Assembly (NCBI GenBank): GCA_017555085.1
Contig: JAFZHD010000021.1
Coordinates: forward strand, 1-64,000
From: Muribaculaceae bacterium
GTDB lineage: Bacteria; Bacteroidota; Bacteroidia; Bacteroidales; Muribaculaceae
Direction of reading: 5' to 3'
DNA: 64,000 nucleotides
Every line of letters begins with the position of its first letter. The stretch's first letter is position 1. Below are positions 46,482 to 54,529 of this stretch, one piece after another. The position numbers and the translations under genes were made by a program. The notes below the pieces were generated by a model. That model did no database searches. It was not told the origin of the DNA and was given only the letters and a program-made list of their open reading frames with translations.

Positions 46482-47627
46482 TTATCGGTTCTTTGCCTCA
46501 GCTTTGGCGCGCTTGACAAGTTTTTGTGTAGCGGCATTCAAGGGTGGCACGGTCGCTGGTGCGGTAATGCGCATTCCCAACTCGTCATCTTTATATTCCC
46601 GCTTGGCCTCTTCTTTTGTGAGATATTCGTTTTCAACGAGATACACTTCCACCATTGAGCGAATGACAATGGGGTTTTTCGTCTTAATGGCTTTGCGAAT
46701 CAATCGGCCCTTGCCGTCGGCTTGCATTACAAAACTTGCTTCCATAATGTCTTTGGGCTGATAGATGCATTTGTCGTTGGCACGATAGGTCTGTGTCGAA
46801 AACAGTTGGTTGATATCCATTGACAAGCCGCTCAACGACAATAACCATGGCGATGAGCTGTGGTCTTTTTTTCCGGCCAACATATCCTCGGTTACCTTGA
46901 ACGTATTTGCGTTTTGCCTCATGACAATTGCCATGCCCGATTTGCCCGGTTTCTTATATTGCTTGGTTGTGCCACTTTGACCTTTAAACTCGTCGGTAGC
47001 ATCAATGGGAGTGTCATCAATGGTACACAACGACAACATTGAGGGGAAGTTTGATTGTGCGTCATATGCCACACTATCCATGTCGGCAATGTTGTAGCGT
47101 GAATAGCAACGGCTGTTGAGAATACGCAACGATGTATCTCCGCCAAACTTGGCATCTTTGGTTGTCGGCACATAGCGCACGGCCATGTGTTCCAAGAAGA
47201 ATGTGATTGTGTCTTCGTTAATATAGTTTGATGCGCCATCTTCGCTTGTGTCTATGCCAATTGGCAAACGAAGGCTGAGATACTCGCGTGCATAGAACGT
47301 TTGTTTCAACACATTGCGTTTGACCGGAACAACCACAATCTCTTCCAACTCATAAATCATAGGTTTCATTTCCCAAGTTCTGTTGGCAGGGACCTTGATG
47401 GTCAAGTCTTCGTAGCCGATGCAGCGCAGCGTTATGGGATAAGACGTAAGTGGCACATCGGGAAACTCACCATTGATTAATGTGAGTCCGACAATGTTAC
47501 CGGTAGCATCAAACACCGATGCGGCAGCAATTGGCTGACGGTCGCTTGCATCAATCACTCTGTTTTGTGCGATTGCAACACCGCAATAAAGTAGCATGCC
47601 GATAATAAGAAAAACAAATCGTTTCAT
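46482..47627 (-). CDS. exported protein with carboxypeptidase-regulatory-like N-terminal domain
   Basis: 381-residue protein with a signal peptide (to about residue 20, CGVAIAQ). A short beta-sandwich domain of the TonB-receptor-associated CarboxypepD_reg type follows (VIDASDRQPIAAASVFDATG, ITLRCIGYEDLTIKVP), but no TonB plug or barrel. The remaining 280 residues are not recognised; the C-terminus is Lys/Ala-rich (KLVKRAKAEAKNR). First gene of the operon with the DUF3316-like and S41 genes, and a consensus promoter precedes it. It is probably periplasmic or outer-membrane associated; function unknown. Confidence 0.6.
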   Translation of the reverse strand: MKRFVFLIIGMLLYCGVAIAQNRVIDASDRQPIAAASVFDATGNIVGLTLINGEFPDVPLTSYPITLRCIGYEDLTIKVPANRTWEMKPMIYELEEIVVVPVKRNVLKQTFYAREYLSLRLPIGIDTSEDGASNYINEDTITFFLEHMAVRYVPTTKDAKFGGDTSLRILNSRCYSRYNIADMDSVAYDAQSNFPSMLSLCTIDDTPIDATDEFKGQSGTTKQYKKPGKSGMAIVMRQNANTFKVTEDMLAGKKDHSSSPWLLSLSGLSMDINQLFSTQTYRANDKCIYQPKDIMEASFVMQADGKGRLIRKAIKTKNPIVIRSMVEVYLVENEYLTKEEAKREYKDDELGMRITAPATVPPLNAATQKLVKRAKAEAKNR

Positions 47628-47652
47628 TTTGTCAATTTTTTGAAAGAAACTG

Positions 47653-47685
47653 CAAATATACTTTACAGAAATTAATCTAACAAAT
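47653..47685 (-). promoter_or_regulatory. promoter of the three-gene envelope operon
   Basis: Minus-strand ATTTG (47685-47681), a 20-nt spacer and TATATTTG (47660-47653), 25 nt before the start codon at 47627. Confidence 0.65.
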
Positions 47686-47783
47686 CCTTAACAAAAAAAC
47701 TATCGGGGCAATAACTCTCGCGCCACTCCGATGAGCAAAGCACTCTCCCACCACGCCACAAACTCAAAAAACGGCTCATATTC

Positions 47784-47814
47784 TTGCCATTGACACGCAA
47801 TTAAACTATTTTTG
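47784..47814 (+). promoter_or_regulatory. promoter of the DUF3667 gene
   Basis: TTG (47784-47786), a 20-nt spacer and TATTTTTG (47807-47814), 21 nt before the ATG at 47836. Confidence 0.6.
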
Positions 47815-47835
47815 CAAGGTATAAAACATTAACAC

Positions 47836-49053
47836 ATGTGTAGCAAACAAGAAAACTCCGAAAAAACCGACAATATTATCATTGAAACGGCCGAGGCTTC
47901 TGCGCCCGAAAAGCCTGATGAAAATGCCGAAAACGCCGAAGTTGCAGCCGAAACCGACGGCAAAGACCAAGGCGAAGATAAAGGCGCATACAGTTTGGAT
48001 AAATGTCTGAACTGCGGCACCTCACTCCACGGCACATATTGCCACAACTGCGGTCAGCATATCACCGACCACAAAATGAATGTCAAGAGCTTCATTATGA
48101 ACTATCTTGACAACGCATTTTTTTGGGACAGCCAAAACATCAAGACCCTGCGACTATTGATAGGCCGTCCAGGACTCCTAACTAAAGAATATCTTGCAGG
48201 CAAGTTTGTGTCGCAAGTGCAACCCATGAAACTCAGCATGTTTTTGGTATTGGTGTTCCTCACATTGTTTGTGTTCTTTGACAGCGACAAACACATCAAC
48301 GACGCTATGCACGAAATCACAAGCAGTGAATATTTGTTAGCGTCTATACAGATGGACGCAATAGCCCAAGACCAAGAGTTGCTTGAAAAAATCAAGACAA
48401 GCCCTCTCGACACCGTCAATCTGATTATACCCATAAATCTGATTGAAAAACACCCATCAATCATCACACCACAACAATTTGTTTACGATTCCAATGGCAA
48501 ATCGCTTGACTTGATTGTCGCTACCGTGCCGCATACCCTCATCGAAGAAAAGGTTATTCTGCCCGACGAAGACAATGAATATCACTTTAACCCCGAGATT
48601 GACAACACCGCCGAAGAATTGGCTTTATTTAATGCCGTATGGGACCAACTATCATCAATCACATTGCAATATTTCCCTCTGTTTATATTGCTGACCGCCC
48701 CCATTCTCGCCTTGTCGCTGCGCCTTGTACAACGCACCCGAAAACGCTCCTATTATACCCATTTCATCTTCTCAATGCACTATATCGCCTTTGTTGAAGT
48801 AATCATCATTGTGCTTTATATGTTACATCATTACCTTCGTGTGCCATTAACGCTGGTAAATCTCTTGTTCACAATCTTTTCGTGCATCTATTTCACAAGA
48901 GCATTCCGCTTGGTGTATGAAACCACATGGTTCAGGTCTATTACTAAGGCCATACTCTCAAATGCGATTTACTATGCTATATGTATGGCTATTTTCTGCG
49001 TAATCTTCTTTATATCTACCACGATTGTCATCTGCACTCTTTCCCTTGAATAA
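47836..49053 (+). CDS. DUF3667-type membrane protein with zinc ribbon
   Basis: 405-residue protein. An acidic, low-complexity N-terminus (residues 5-50) precedes a zinc ribbon CLNCGTSLHGTYCHNCGQ. Then come the conserved LRLLIGRPGLLTKEYLAGKF segment and a membrane span near residues 130-150. A soluble loop follows, with three to four more spans near the C-terminus (residues 275-400). This matches the DUF3667 family, whose function is unknown. No signal peptide. The cupin lipoprotein gene follows after 23 nt and may be co-transcribed. Confidence 0.82.
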   Translation: MCSKQENSEKTDNIIIETAEASAPEKPDENAENAEVAAETDGKDQGEDKGAYSLDKCLNCGTSLHGTYCHNCGQHITDHKMNVKSFIMNYLDNAFFWDSQNIKTLRLLIGRPGLLTKEYLAGKFVSQVQPMKLSMFLVLVFLTLFVFFDSDKHINDAMHEITSSEYLLASIQMDAIAQDQELLEKIKTSPLDTVNLIIPINLIEKHPSIITPQQFVYDSNGKSLDLIVATVPHTLIEEKVILPDEDNEYHFNPEIDNTAEELALFNAVWDQLSSITLQYFPLFILLTAPILALSLRLVQRTRKRSYYTHFIFSMHYIAFVEVIIIVLYMLHHYLRVPLTLVNLLFTIFSCIYFTRAFRLVYETTWFRSITKAILSNAIYYAICMAIFCVIFFISTTIVICTLSLE

Positions 49054-49076
49054 CGACATAAACATTATAGCATAAC

Positions 49077-49550
49077 ATGAAAACAATCAACAAATGGGTG
49101 GCTGTTGCGGCCATATTGTGTAGCATCGGCGCTTTGCTCTCGTGCAAGAATGCCACCCCCACAACTAACGGCGACGATGCCATTACCGAAACAGTCAGCA
49201 CCGAATTGCTCCGCACCGACCAAAGTTGGAACGGTGTCGACCTCCCCGACTACCCACAAGGCAAACCCGAATTGGTTGCCGTGAAATACATCATTCCCGC
49301 AGGACAAAAACTCGGCTGGCATCACCACGATGCTATGAACCATGGCGTGTTGGTGCGTGGCGAACTCACCATCATCGGCCTTGACGGACAAATAAAAACT
49401 ATGCACGAAGGCGATGTCGTGGTCGAAATGGTCGACTCTATTCATCATGGCGAAAACCGCGGCACTGAGCCTGTTGTTCTCTACATGTTCTATGTTTCGC
49501 AAAAAGGCCTTCCCCTCTCGGTTCCTCACCCCGAAATACCACTTGATTAA
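49077..49550 (+). CDS. cupin-domain lipoprotein
   Basis: 157-residue exported protein with a lipoprotein signal (lipobox LLSC near residue 23). A single small cupin barrel follows: metal-ligand motif 1 in GWHHHDAMNHGVLVRGELT, and motif 2 in VEMVDSIHHGENRGTEPVVL. Both histidine clusters are intact, so a bound metal is expected. Substrate and function are unknown. A strong terminator follows. Confidence 0.85.
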   Translation: MKTINKWVAVAAILCSIGALLSCKNATPTTNGDDAITETVSTELLRTDQSWNGVDLPDYPQGKPELVAVKYIIPAGQKLGWHHHDAMNHGVLVRGELTIIGLDGQIKTMHEGDVVVEMVDSIHHGENRGTEPVVLYMFYVSQKGLPLSVPHPEIPLD

Positions 49551-49576
49551 TCAGCAACATCTATTGCCGCATAACA

Positions 49577-49610
49577 AAACAGCCGCTCGGTTACTCCAAG
49601 CGGCTGTTTG
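49577..49610 (+). terminator. terminator after the cupin gene
   Basis: AAACAGCCGCT-CGGTTACTCCA-AGCGGCTGTTT followed by GTTTAT, 26 nt past the cupin stop codon. Confidence 0.82.
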
Positions 49611-49627
49611 TTTATCAATATGTGTTG

Positions 49628-49795
49628 TTATCGCTTAACAAATACTTTCTTGCCATTAACAACATAAACTCCGGGAGCAGTTACCTCAACCACACGACGG
49701 CCGTGAAGGTCATATATCACTTGCTCGGCGTTTGCAACAACATCAATGTTTTCAACCGCAGTTGTGGGATTGCGGTCAACCTCTATTGACTCAAA
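49628..49795 (-). pseudogene. orphan T9SS type A sorting-tail remnant
   Basis: Minus-strand frame of 55 codons with no start, bounded upstream by a stop (TGA at 49796-49798). It reads IEVDRNPTTAVENIDVVANA, then QVIYDLHGRRVVEVTAPGVY and VVNGKKVFVKR-stop, the hallmark of a C-terminal T9SS type A sorting domain (YDLxGRxV ... VNGKKxFVK). The rest of the parent gene is missing, so only the tail of a once secreted protein is left. It is unlike the tail on the LRR protein, so it was not copied from it recently. Confidence 0.85.
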
Positions 49796-49873
49796 TCACA
49801 CACCACCCACCTTTTACCTGCAACTATATTTGCCCAAACAAAAACACCATTTATTCCATTGGGTTAGGGGCAT

Positions 49874-49903
49874 AAAAAAGCCGAGGCGGAAGTCCGTCTC
49901 GGC
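49874..49903 (-). terminator. trpS terminator
   Basis: Minus strand: AGCCGAGACGGA-CTT-CCGCCTCGGCT followed by TTTTTATG. The 90 nt between it and the trpS stop codon holds further small palindromes (GAGGC-TGGT-GCCTC at about 49966-49980). Confidence 0.8.
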
Positions 49904-49992
49904 TGTATAGTAAATGTTTATGTTTTATGGTAGGCTTAGTGGTCATAGGTTAGGAACCGACTAAGCGAGGCTGGTGCCTCATATATAGAGTT

Positions 49993-51048
49993 TTAGTAAA
50001 ATTTCTTGATACCCATGATTTCGCGCACTTCGCTCAATGTCTTGGCTGCGCGTTCGCGAGCGCGTTCGGCACCTTGGCGCACTACGCGTGCGAGATATTC
50101 GTCGTCGTTTTGAATATCGAGAATGCGTTGGCGAATGGGGAGCGTTACTTTCAAGATGTCTTCGGCCAATTGTTTTTTCAAGTCGCCATAGCGAATTGAG
50201 CAATCGGCATAAGCGTCTTTGAATTGTTGCACCACTTCGGGGGCTGATGTAAGTTCCATCAATGTGAAGAGGTTTTGAATGGGTGCGCTGATAGGCGAAT
50301 TGGGTGCTTGGGGGCCTTCATCGGTCACTGCACGCATCACTTTCTTACGCAATACTTTTTCTTCGTCAATGAGGTAGATACAGTTACCTTCGCTCTTACC
50401 CATTTTGCCTGAACCGTCAAGACCGGGAACTTTCACTGCGTTGCCGCCAAAGTTGAAGTTTTCGGGTTCGGGGAAAAGGTCAACGCCATAGTATGAGTTG
50501 AAACGGCGAGCAAAGCGGCGAGTCAATTCCAAGTGTTGCTCTTGATCTTTACCCACGGGCACTTTGTGGGCTTTTTGAATGAGGATATCCACAGCCATGA
50601 GTGTGGGATATGTGAGCAAACCGGCATTTACGCGTTTGTTTGAGTCGGTACCGATAATTTCTTTTTCGATATTTTCGTCGTTATCGCTCTTGATGCCGAG
50701 TTGTTTGCGGGCTTTGTCTTTGAACGATGCTGTGCGCATCAATTCGCCGATACCTACATGCATATTGAGCAAGAGATAGAGTTCAGAGATTTCGGGAACA
50801 TCGCTCTGCACAAAGATTGTCGCCTTTTCGGGGTCAACGCCTGCTGCGAGATATTCGGCAAGAATATTCTTCACATTTGTGTGAAGTGTTTTGGGGTCGG
50901 GGTGAGTTGTGAGTGCATGAAGGTCGGCAATAAAAAAGAGACTGTCGTAGTCTTCTTGCATTTTCACAAATTTATTTAATGCACCGTAATAGTTGCCAAG
51001 GTGAAGGTTGCCTGTGGCACGGATGCCGCTAAGTACGATTTCTTTCAT
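49993..51048 (-). CDS. trpS: tryptophan--tRNA ligase
   Basis: Class I aminoacyl-tRNA synthetase, 351 residues. The HIGH-type motif is GNLHLGNYYGAL near residue 14 and the KMSKS-type motif GSGKMGKSEGN near residue 200; GGNAVKVPGL lies between. The C-terminal end has basic helical sequence. The start MKEIVLSGIRATG is preferred over an ATG 27 nt upstream, because a -7 box lies across that upstream start. It follows the nonulosonate operon but has its own promoter. Confidence 0.95.
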   Translation of the reverse strand: MKEIVLSGIRATGNLHLGNYYGALNKFVKMQEDYDSLFFIADLHALTTHPDPKTLHTNVKNILAEYLAAGVDPEKATIFVQSDVPEISELYLLLNMHVGIGELMRTASFKDKARKQLGIKSDNDENIEKEIIGTDSNKRVNAGLLTYPTLMAVDILIQKAHKVPVGKDQEQHLELTRRFARRFNSYYGVDLFPEPENFNFGGNAVKVPGLDGSGKMGKSEGNCIYLIDEEKVLRKKVMRAVTDEGPQAPNSPISAPIQNLFTLMELTSAPEVVQQFKDAYADCSIRYGDLKKQLAEDILKVTLPIRQRILDIQNDDEYLARVVRQGAERARERAAKTLSEVREIMGIKKFY

Positions 51049-51072
51049 TTGAGGTCTTTTAAATTTAGAGTG

Positions 51073-51080
51073 CAAAGTTA
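51073..51080 (-). promoter_or_regulatory. trpS promoter, -7 element
   Basis: Minus-strand TAACTTTG, 24 nt before the trpS start at 51048. The -33 is poor. Confidence 0.55.
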
Positions 51081-51134
51081 GGCAAAAACCACGAGATTAT
51101 ATAATTGCAAACCGAAAATATTCACTTTTATCAA

Positions 51135-51632
51135 TTAATACATCTCTTCAATTGTCGATTGCAACACATTGTTGTCAGCAAGAATCTTCTCGACAAACTC
51201 GCGAAACGCGCCGTTGCCGCCTCGCGCCTCGGTTACATATTTCACTTCGCTTTTGATATATGAGGGTGTGTTGGCAGGCGATGCGCTTTGTCCGACAAGA
51301 CGCAAAAGTTTCAAGTCGTTGACATCATCGCCGATGAATGCCACCTCATCGAGTGTAATGCCAATAGTGTCGCAGAGTTGACGAGCGACGGCCACTTTGT
51401 CTTTAACACCCAAAAAACAATGTTCTATTTTGAGTTTGTCAGCTCGGCTTTGCACAATGGGCGAATTTTCGCCTGTGATAATTGCCACGGGAATGTTGTG
51501 ATGGCGAAGCATCATCACGGCCATTCCGTCTTTGACACAAAAGCGTTTCATGTAGTCGCCCGTGGGGGTATAAAACATTCCCTCATCGGTCCACACTCCA
51601 TCAATATCTGTTATCACTAATTTGGGTAACAT
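51135..51632 (-). CDS. KdsC-like HAD phosphatase (candidate nonulosonate 9-phosphate phosphatase)
   Basis: 165-residue HAD subfamily IIIC phosphatase of KdsC type. Motif I DIDGVWTDEG carries the aspartate nucleophile. Then come the ITGENSPIV region, a conserved lysine in GVKDKVAVA and motif IV GDDVNDL. KdsC acts on KDO 8-phosphate. Here the gene is the last of a nonulosonic-acid operon, 7 nt after the CMP transferase gene, so a sugar-phosphate of that pathway is the likely substrate. If the synthase is LegI/NeuB-like and makes an unphosphorylated acid, the phosphatase role would be puzzling. A housekeeping KdsC placed here is the alternative. Confidence 0.75.
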   Translation of the reverse strand: MLPKLVITDIDGVWTDEGMFYTPTGDYMKRFCVKDGMAVMMLRHHNIPVAIITGENSPIVQSRADKLKIEHCFLGVKDKVAVARQLCDTIGITLDEVAFIGDDVNDLKLLRLVGQSASPANTPSYIKSEVKYVTEARGGNGAFREFVEKILADNNVLQSTIEEMY

Positions 51633-51639
51633 ATCTCGT

Positions 51640-52323
51640 TTATTTTTTTGTCATTAAAAATTGAGCATACTCCCAATCGTCGGGCGTATCTATATCAACG
51701 CTGTCGCGTGCCGACATCACATACTTGATGCGACGGTCAAACTGCGACAAATGTTTCTCGCGAAGCGATGCCACATTCATGACATACACTGCGCCATTAT
51801 ATTCCCACACTGTGGGGCAATCTTGCCGGCGGGCAAATCGCGCATTCATCAAGCTCTGCAAATATCCCGACTCATTTTCGTGAAACATCACATAGTAGGG
51901 ATTGCTGCGCGCCTCGGTCACCGACACCACCATGTCGCATTTAGCATCATACAATGCCAATGCCTCGGTCACATGTTGCGATGTGCGCATGGGTGATGTG
52001 GGTTGCAACAACACCACAGCATCATAATCAATGCCCTGTGCCGCATAATGGTCGAGTGCGTGAATAATCACTTCGTATGTACCCGAATAGTCTTGTGCAA
52101 GGCTATCGGGGCGCATAAAGGGTATTGCCAAGCCATATTCCTCAACCACACGGGCAATCTCGGCATCATCGGTTGACACGCAAATATCCTCATCGGCTGC
52201 GCCTGCCCCGCGGGCTGCATCAATGGCATAGGCTATCAAGGGTTTTCCGGCAAGCGGTTTTACATTTTTGCCAGGCACTCCTTTTGAGCCGCCTCGCGCC
52301 GGTATCAGATACAGCACTTTCAT
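51640..52323 (-). CDS. legF: CMP-nonulosonate cytidylyltransferase (LegF/NeuA-like)
   Basis: 227-residue CMP-sugar synthetase that activates a nonulosonic acid with CTP. The signature IPARGGSKGVPGKNV is at the N-terminus. VVLLQPTSPMRTSQHV and a C-terminal DSVDIDTPDDWEYAQ complete the family pattern. It overlaps the PtmE-like gene by 4 nt and precedes the phosphatase gene by 7 nt. LegF, NeuA and PseF are close in sequence. Legionaminic-type is inferred from the neighbouring LegB and PtmE-like genes. Confidence 0.85.
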   Translation of the reverse strand: MKVLYLIPARGGSKGVPGKNVKPLAGKPLIAYAIDAARGAGAADEDICVSTDDAEIARVVEEYGLAIPFMRPDSLAQDYSGTYEVIIHALDHYAAQGIDYDAVVLLQPTSPMRTSQHVTEALALYDAKCDMVVSVTEARSNPYYVMFHENESGYLQSLMNARFARRQDCPTVWEYNGAVYVMNVASLREKHLSQFDRRIKYVMSARDSVDIDTPDDWEYAQFLMTKK

Positions 52324-53366
52324 AGTTTGGTATATTTTATGAAATCTTGCGCTTTCTTGTAATCCTCATGGCGGCCAATGTCAATCCAATAGCCCACAAT
52401 GGGGAAGCATGTCACACGACAGCCGTCGTTGATGAGGCGTTGCATAAGATCGGTGGCATCGCAATGTGCATTGCGTTGAAGTTTTTTCAACACGCTGCGC
52501 TTAATCAAATATATGCCGCCGTTGGAATAATATGTGAATGTGGGCTTTTCCTGAAAAGATGTCACCACATTGTTATCGGTAGTCTGCATCACGGCATAGG
52601 GCACACTCACATTATAGGGAATTGATGCCACTGCCATATCCGAGTCTGTTTCTATAAAATGATTGTAAAATTCTTCCAAATCGATATTGGTAAACAGGTC
52701 AGAGTTCATCACAAGCACCGTGTCGTTTTTGAAATTATCGATTTTACTCACCGCACCGATTGTGCCCAACGGGGCATCTTCTTCGACATAACCGATTGTG
52801 GCATTCCATTTCTCACCGTTGCCAAAGTAAGCCTTTATCTGCTCGCCGAGGTAGCGCACCGAGAATGTGATATTGTCAATGCCATAACTGAGCATTCTAT
52901 CCACATTATGCTCCACGATAGGCTTTCCGCCCAATGGCAACAACGGTTTGGGGCAATTATCGGTCAACGGCTGCAAACGCTCTCCTCGACCACCGGCCAT
53001 AAGCACGCCGTCAATGGGCAACAGCCCTTTGATTTTTGTCAAATCAATCAATCGCGCGATGCGACCGTTCTCGTCGATATAGGGAATGAGATGAATGCCC
53101 GACTGTCTGATTTCTTTCAGCAACTTGGGCGTAGCCTGATTGGCCGCATCGATAAATCGGAATGAGCGATGACACACACCCTCAATCTTGTCGTCGAGTT
53201 TCACGCCCGCAATCAAGGCTCGGCGAATGTCGCCGTCGGTAATAGAGCCCACTACCCTTTCATCGGCATCAACGGCAAACAGTGTAAAACTGCGTGTTGC
53301 GTTCAAGCGATTGAGGGCTTCGAGCAATGTAGCCTCTTGGCTGATTATGTGGTCCGATATTTTCAT
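52320..53366 (-). CDS. ptmE: CBS-domain nucleotidyltransferase (PtmE-like, sugar-1-phosphate guanylyltransferase candidate)
   Basis: 348-residue protein with two CBS domains in residues 1-115 (MKISDHIISQEATLLEALNR, VVGSITDGDIRRALIAG). The nucleotidyltransferase domain follows (about 118-345: LMAGGRGERLQPLT, CPKPLLPLGGKPIVEH). This order is that of Campylobacter PtmE, which makes GDP-GlcN in the GDP-linked legionaminic acid route. The sequence alone does not prove the nucleotide or sugar. It lies 1 nt after the epimerase gene and overlaps legF by 4 nt. Confidence 0.8.
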   Translation of the reverse strand: MKISDHIISQEATLLEALNRLNATRSFTLFAVDADERVVGSITDGDIRRALIAGVKLDDKIEGVCHRSFRFIDAANQATPKLLKEIRQSGIHLIPYIDENGRIARLIDLTKIKGLLPIDGVLMAGGRGERLQPLTDNCPKPLLPLGGKPIVEHNVDRMLSYGIDNITFSVRYLGEQIKAYFGNGEKWNATIGYVEEDAPLGTIGAVSKIDNFKNDTVLVMNSDLFTNIDLEEFYNHFIETDSDMAVASIPYNVSVPYAVMQTTDNNVVTSFQEKPTFTYYSNGGIYLIKRSVLKKLQRNAHCDATDLMQRLINDGCRVTCFPIVGYWIDIGRHEDYKKAQDFIKYTKL

Positions 53367-53367
53367 A

Positions 53368-54522
53368 TTATTTTATATCGTAAAATCGTTTCTGTTTCAT
53401 CTGTGACAAATCACATTGTTGCAACACTTCAAATATGCGCGCAACCGTGTCGGGCTGCTCATAGGGATTTACAGCATTGCGTGCAATGGTTTGCCACTCT
53501 TGTGACAATGCGCCACGAATAGCCTTTTCGATGCTATCGACATCGGTGTTGCAGTCAATTACGCTATCGGCACGAAGGCGGCCTTTCTGACGGTCGCCGA
53601 TGTTTACTGTGGGAATGCCAAACGAGGGCACTTCCAATATGCCGCTCGATGAATTGCCTACGGCCGCTTTGACAAATTGCAATGCCGACAGATAACGCAT
53701 ATATCCAAGCGAGGTGTAGCAAGCCGCTTTGTCGCCGTTTGCTGCCACATACTCGTCAATCATTTTAATTATAATGCGACCGTCGCTATCAGAGTTTGGC
53801 TTTGTAAATATCACTCGACAGCCCACTCGGTCAATGGCTTCGAGCAACGCACCAAACTGTGTTTCGGCGCTATTGCGCTCCATTGTCACGGGGTGATAGG
53901 TTACCAAAATGCAGTCATCGCCGATTTCAAAACCGATGCTCTGTTCAAGCGACTGACGGTCGAGAAATTGAATTTGGCACATATTGTCAAGACCGATTGC
54001 ACCAAAGTTAAACACTCGGTCGGGTTGCTCGCCAAGTTGAATCACTCGCTGACGATATTCCTCGGCGCTTGTAAAATGCAGGTGACTCATTTTGCTGATG
54101 CTGTGACGGATGGCATCATCATACGCGCCCTCGGTCACATCACCGCCCGATATGTGAGCAATGGGTATTCCATACAACAAGGCTGCCGATGCCGCACCGA
54201 GCATCTCATATCTGTCGCCAAGTATCACCACCATATCAGGCGCAAGGTCTTCAAATGCATCGGCAAAACCGATGATACCCAATCCCAACGACTTGGTTGT
54301 GGCATTGCGAGTGTCTGACGACAACAGCATCTCCACCTTTTTGTCAATGTGAAAACCGTCGGACTCAATCTCGCGATAGGTCAATCCGAATTCAGGCGAC
54401 AAGTGCATATTTGTCGCAATTATCTGCAACTGCATTTCGGGGCAATCATTGATGCGTTTCATCAATTTGCTCAAGAGTCCATATTCGGCGCGAGTGCCGG
54501 TTATCACACATATCTTTTTCAT
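53368..54522 (-). CDS. legG: hydrolysing 2-epimerase (LegG/NeuC-like)
   Basis: 384-residue nucleotide-sugar 2-epimerase of the hydrolysing type, which releases NDP and gives a 2-epimerised free sugar. Motifs are ITGTRAEYGLL at the N-terminus, HISGGDVTEGAYDD and VKAAVGNSSSGILEVPSFG in the second Rossmann domain. The start MKKICVITGTRAEYG is 7 nt after the synthase stop codon; a longer frame would overlap the synthase gene. NeuC (UDP-GlcNAc) and LegG (GDP-sugar) share these motifs. The PtmE and LegB context favours LegG. Confidence 0.85.
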   Translation of the reverse strand: MKKICVITGTRAEYGLLSKLMKRINDCPEMQLQIIATNMHLSPEFGLTYREIESDGFHIDKKVEMLLSSDTRNATTKSLGLGIIGFADAFEDLAPDMVVILGDRYEMLGAASAALLYGIPIAHISGGDVTEGAYDDAIRHSISKMSHLHFTSAEEYRQRVIQLGEQPDRVFNFGAIGLDNMCQIQFLDRQSLEQSIGFEIGDDCILVTYHPVTMERNSAETQFGALLEAIDRVGCRVIFTKPNSDSDGRIIIKMIDEYVAANGDKAACYTSLGYMRYLSALQFVKAAVGNSSSGILEVPSFGIPTVNIGDRQKGRLRADSVIDCNTDVDSIEKAIRGALSQEWQTIARNAVNPYEQPDTVARIFEVLQQCDLSQMKQKRFYDIK

Positions 54523-54529
54523 ATACGGT

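Noticed and set aside
53677..54318. 213-codon open frame antisense to legG
   Set aside because: It lies inside a convincing epimerase gene and shows no family features.
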